Below are positions 63,118 to 64,000 of a stretch of 64,000 nt of DNA, piece after piece (positions within the stretch are counted from its first letter, which is position 1; each line of letters starts with the position of its first letter). The stretch is from an uncultured Sphaerochaeta sp. (GTDB lineage: Bacteria > Spirochaetota > Spirochaetia > Sphaerochaetales > Sphaerochaetaceae), in assembly GCF_963666015.1 (NCBI RefSeq), contig NZ_OY762555.1:1674001-1738000 (forward strand), given 5' to 3'. Below the pieces are notes generated by a model. The model did no database searches and was not told where the DNA came from. It saw only the letters and a list, made by a program, of their open reading frames with translations. The position numbers were made by a program, and so were the translations under genes.

Positions 63118-63200
63118 CTCAAAATCGCCAAATCACGCTTCCAGTGGCCTAAAATGCCGATTTTTGTGGAAAATGTGACAATTCTTCCTGGTACCGATAA
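63118..63200. repeat. Upstream terminus of the istA element
   Basis: AAAATCGCCAAATCACGC, then GTGGAAAATGTGACA (63166-63180) and GGTACCGATAACC. Read on the minus strand it begins TGTCACATTTTCCACA, in front of istA. This ties the whole repeat family to an IS21-type end. Confidence 0.7.
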
Positions 63201-63202
63201 CC

Positions 63203-63412
63203 TTGCTGCCACAATAGTTTTCGCTAGGAACACTTCGATCTGCGTATGGTTTAGTAAGCATTTTCTGATCAAGTCTCGCAAGAGCCATCTCTCAAACTGT
63301 GTGGAAAATGTGACAGTTCTTCCTGGTACCTCAAATCGCCAAATCACGCTTCCAGTGCCCTAAAATGCCGGTTTTTGTGGAAAATGTGACAATTCTTCCT
63401 GGTACCGATAAA
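63203..63412. repeat. Composite IS21-end-like repeat, copy F
   Basis: Cores at 63301-63315 and 63377-63391 (76 bp apart), tail GGTACCGATAAAC. Truncates the gene that follows. Confidence 0.8.
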
Positions 63413-63415
63413 CTA

Positions 63416-63636
63416 AGGAACGATAATAGTCGGGCTTCGGCAGCTTTCTTAATTTCTTTTGAACTATCAAATCTTGATAAGTATTGAGACAAGCTCAATT
63501 CTGAATCATTCTCAACAATGGTTTTTGATTCAGTTAATTGATCAACAGTTAATAAACCTATTTTTATTGACTCATCGAATAAGAAATCTTCTAGTGCTAT
63601 TTGAAGTGGGTATATGGTTCGTGAGATATTAGGCAC
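63416..63636 (-). pseudogene. Unknown small protein, 3'-truncated by repeat
   Basis: Opens at GTG 63636 and encodes about 70 native residues (MPNISRTIYPLQIALEDFLFDESIKIGLL..., ending AAEARLLSFLS) before the frame enters repeat DNA. No family recognised. It follows a 58-codon gene by 12 bp, an arrangement typical of toxin-antitoxin pairs. Confidence 0.45.
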
Positions 63637-63648
63637 CTCAATTCATAA

Positions 63649-63825
63649 TTAATATTTCTTTAATATACTTTTCACTTGAGATGCTGATATATACTTACTA
63701 CCTTTAGCTTTAGGAGCAACTCGCCATTCACTTTGAGATGAACTTTTTTCTAAAGAGGATTTTAAAAACTTTACAGCGCTACTGTTCCTTATAATAATAT
63801 CACGTGAAAAAGATTTTGTAGCCAT
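63649..63825 (-). CDS. 58-residue protein, possible antitoxin
   Basis: ATG 63825 is preceded by AAGGAGGTGCAATT, an excellent ribosome site. The product (MATKSFSRDIIIRNSSAVKF... ending SILKKY) is basic, Lys/Ser-rich and has no known motif. Located just upstream of the truncated gene on the same strand, so a two-gene unit is likely. Confidence 0.55.
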   Translation of the reverse strand: MATKSFSRDIIIRNSSAVKFLKSSLEKSSSQSEWRVAPKAKGSKYISASQVKSILKKY

Positions 63826-63910
63826 AATTGCACCTCCTTATAAATAATAGTCCTTAATTAGAATATATGGTAACGATTCTTTGGTGTCAAGTTAGTCTAA
63901 GTTTGTCAAT

Positions 63911-64000
63911 TGATCTGAGTACGGTTTGGTGGACCTCTGATCTGCGCACGCTTTGGTAGACACTTTAATTCTGAGAGTCTCGCAAGATTTCTCCCTCAAA
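63911..64000. repeat. IS21-end-like repeat, copy G (cut by window edge)
   Basis: TCTGCGCACGCTTTGGTAGACACTTT, then TCTCGCAAGATTTCTCCCTCAAA, the outer part of the composite repeat. The core would follow beyond base 64000. Confidence 0.7.

Noticed and set aside
53049..64000. TGTGGAAAATGTGACA repeats considered as CRISPR or integron attC sites
   Set aside because: Spacing is irregular apart from 76-bp pairs, there are no unique spacers of equal length, and no cas or integrase gene is present.
1..64000. tRNA and rRNA genes
   Set aside because: No conserved rRNA stretches or tRNA arm patterns were noticed on reading; a covariance-model scan would be needed to exclude them fully.

Overview
The window looks like a chromosomal segment of a spirochaete, most plausibly a Sphaerochaeta/Treponema relative. 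The evidence is moderate GC, sugar ABC-transport operons with solute-binding proteins lacking a lipobox, a large YDG-repeat lipoprotein beside a beta-barrel protein, and a mosaic of accessory genes. This assignment is inference. No rRNA or tRNA gene was recognised, and only one textbook intrinsic terminator was seen (50732-50753).

Layout. 1-267: start of a Fic-family gene running off the edge, then a 0.5 kb spacer rich in short palindromes. 0.8-10.6 kb: one LacI-controlled alpha-glucoside operon (a six-hairpin glycosidase, a GH65 phosphorylase, LacI, a binding protein, two permeases and a GH31 enzyme). An identical 16-bp palindrome overlaps the start-site region of both the operon promoter and an internal lacI promoter, and intercistronic hairpins flank the binding-protein gene. 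10.8-13.8 kb: an AT-rich HerA ATPase plus DUF4297-like nuclease pair, probably anti-phage. 13.8-17.5 kb: a complete His-Xaa-Ser (hxsDBCA) radical-SAM peptide-modification locus. 18-20.6 kb: an XRE/ImmA-type peptidase/unknown/PIN operon with degraded toxin-antitoxin relics next to it. 20.7-23.5 kb: a TetR-controlled ABC exporter. 24.1-31.5 kb: a 1438-residue repeat lipoprotein, an outer-membrane-type protein and a LytTR/GHKL two-component pair. 31.6-35.2 kb: a YihQ-like GH31 enzyme divergent from a GPH symporter.

35.5-40.7 kb holds the oddest operon. An acyl-CoA/ACP ligase overlaps a fused HsdM-HsdS-like gene whose catalytic NPPF/Y motif is gone, followed by an acyl-ACP thioesterase; no restriction subunit is present. 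40.7-44.1 kb: ComM, DprA and a RAYT-type Y1 transposase in one run. 44.3-50.4 kb: an AEC permease, a methyltransferase-like protein, an MFS exporter preceded by a leader peptide and RNA hairpins that look like a translational attenuator, and an Ig-like/beta-propeller-like lipoprotein.

50.7-64 kb is a toxin-antitoxin, defence and mobile-element zone: HEPN/MNT, a membrane-anchored phosphoribosyltransferase with a histidine phosphatase, AbiEi with a deletion-broken AbiEii, RelE/HigA, a GmrSD-like DUF262 protein, a galactokinase relic, an intact IS256-type transposase, and truncated IS3-like and IS21 (istA) genes. Throughout this zone a repeat carrying TGTGGAAAATGTGACA and ending in GGTACCGATA occurs at least fourteen times. 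One copy forms the upstream end of the istA fragment, so the family probably derives from an IS21-type terminus. Many copies sit exactly where a gene is cut off, and about 0.48 kb around the HigA-type antitoxin gene is duplicated between two of them.
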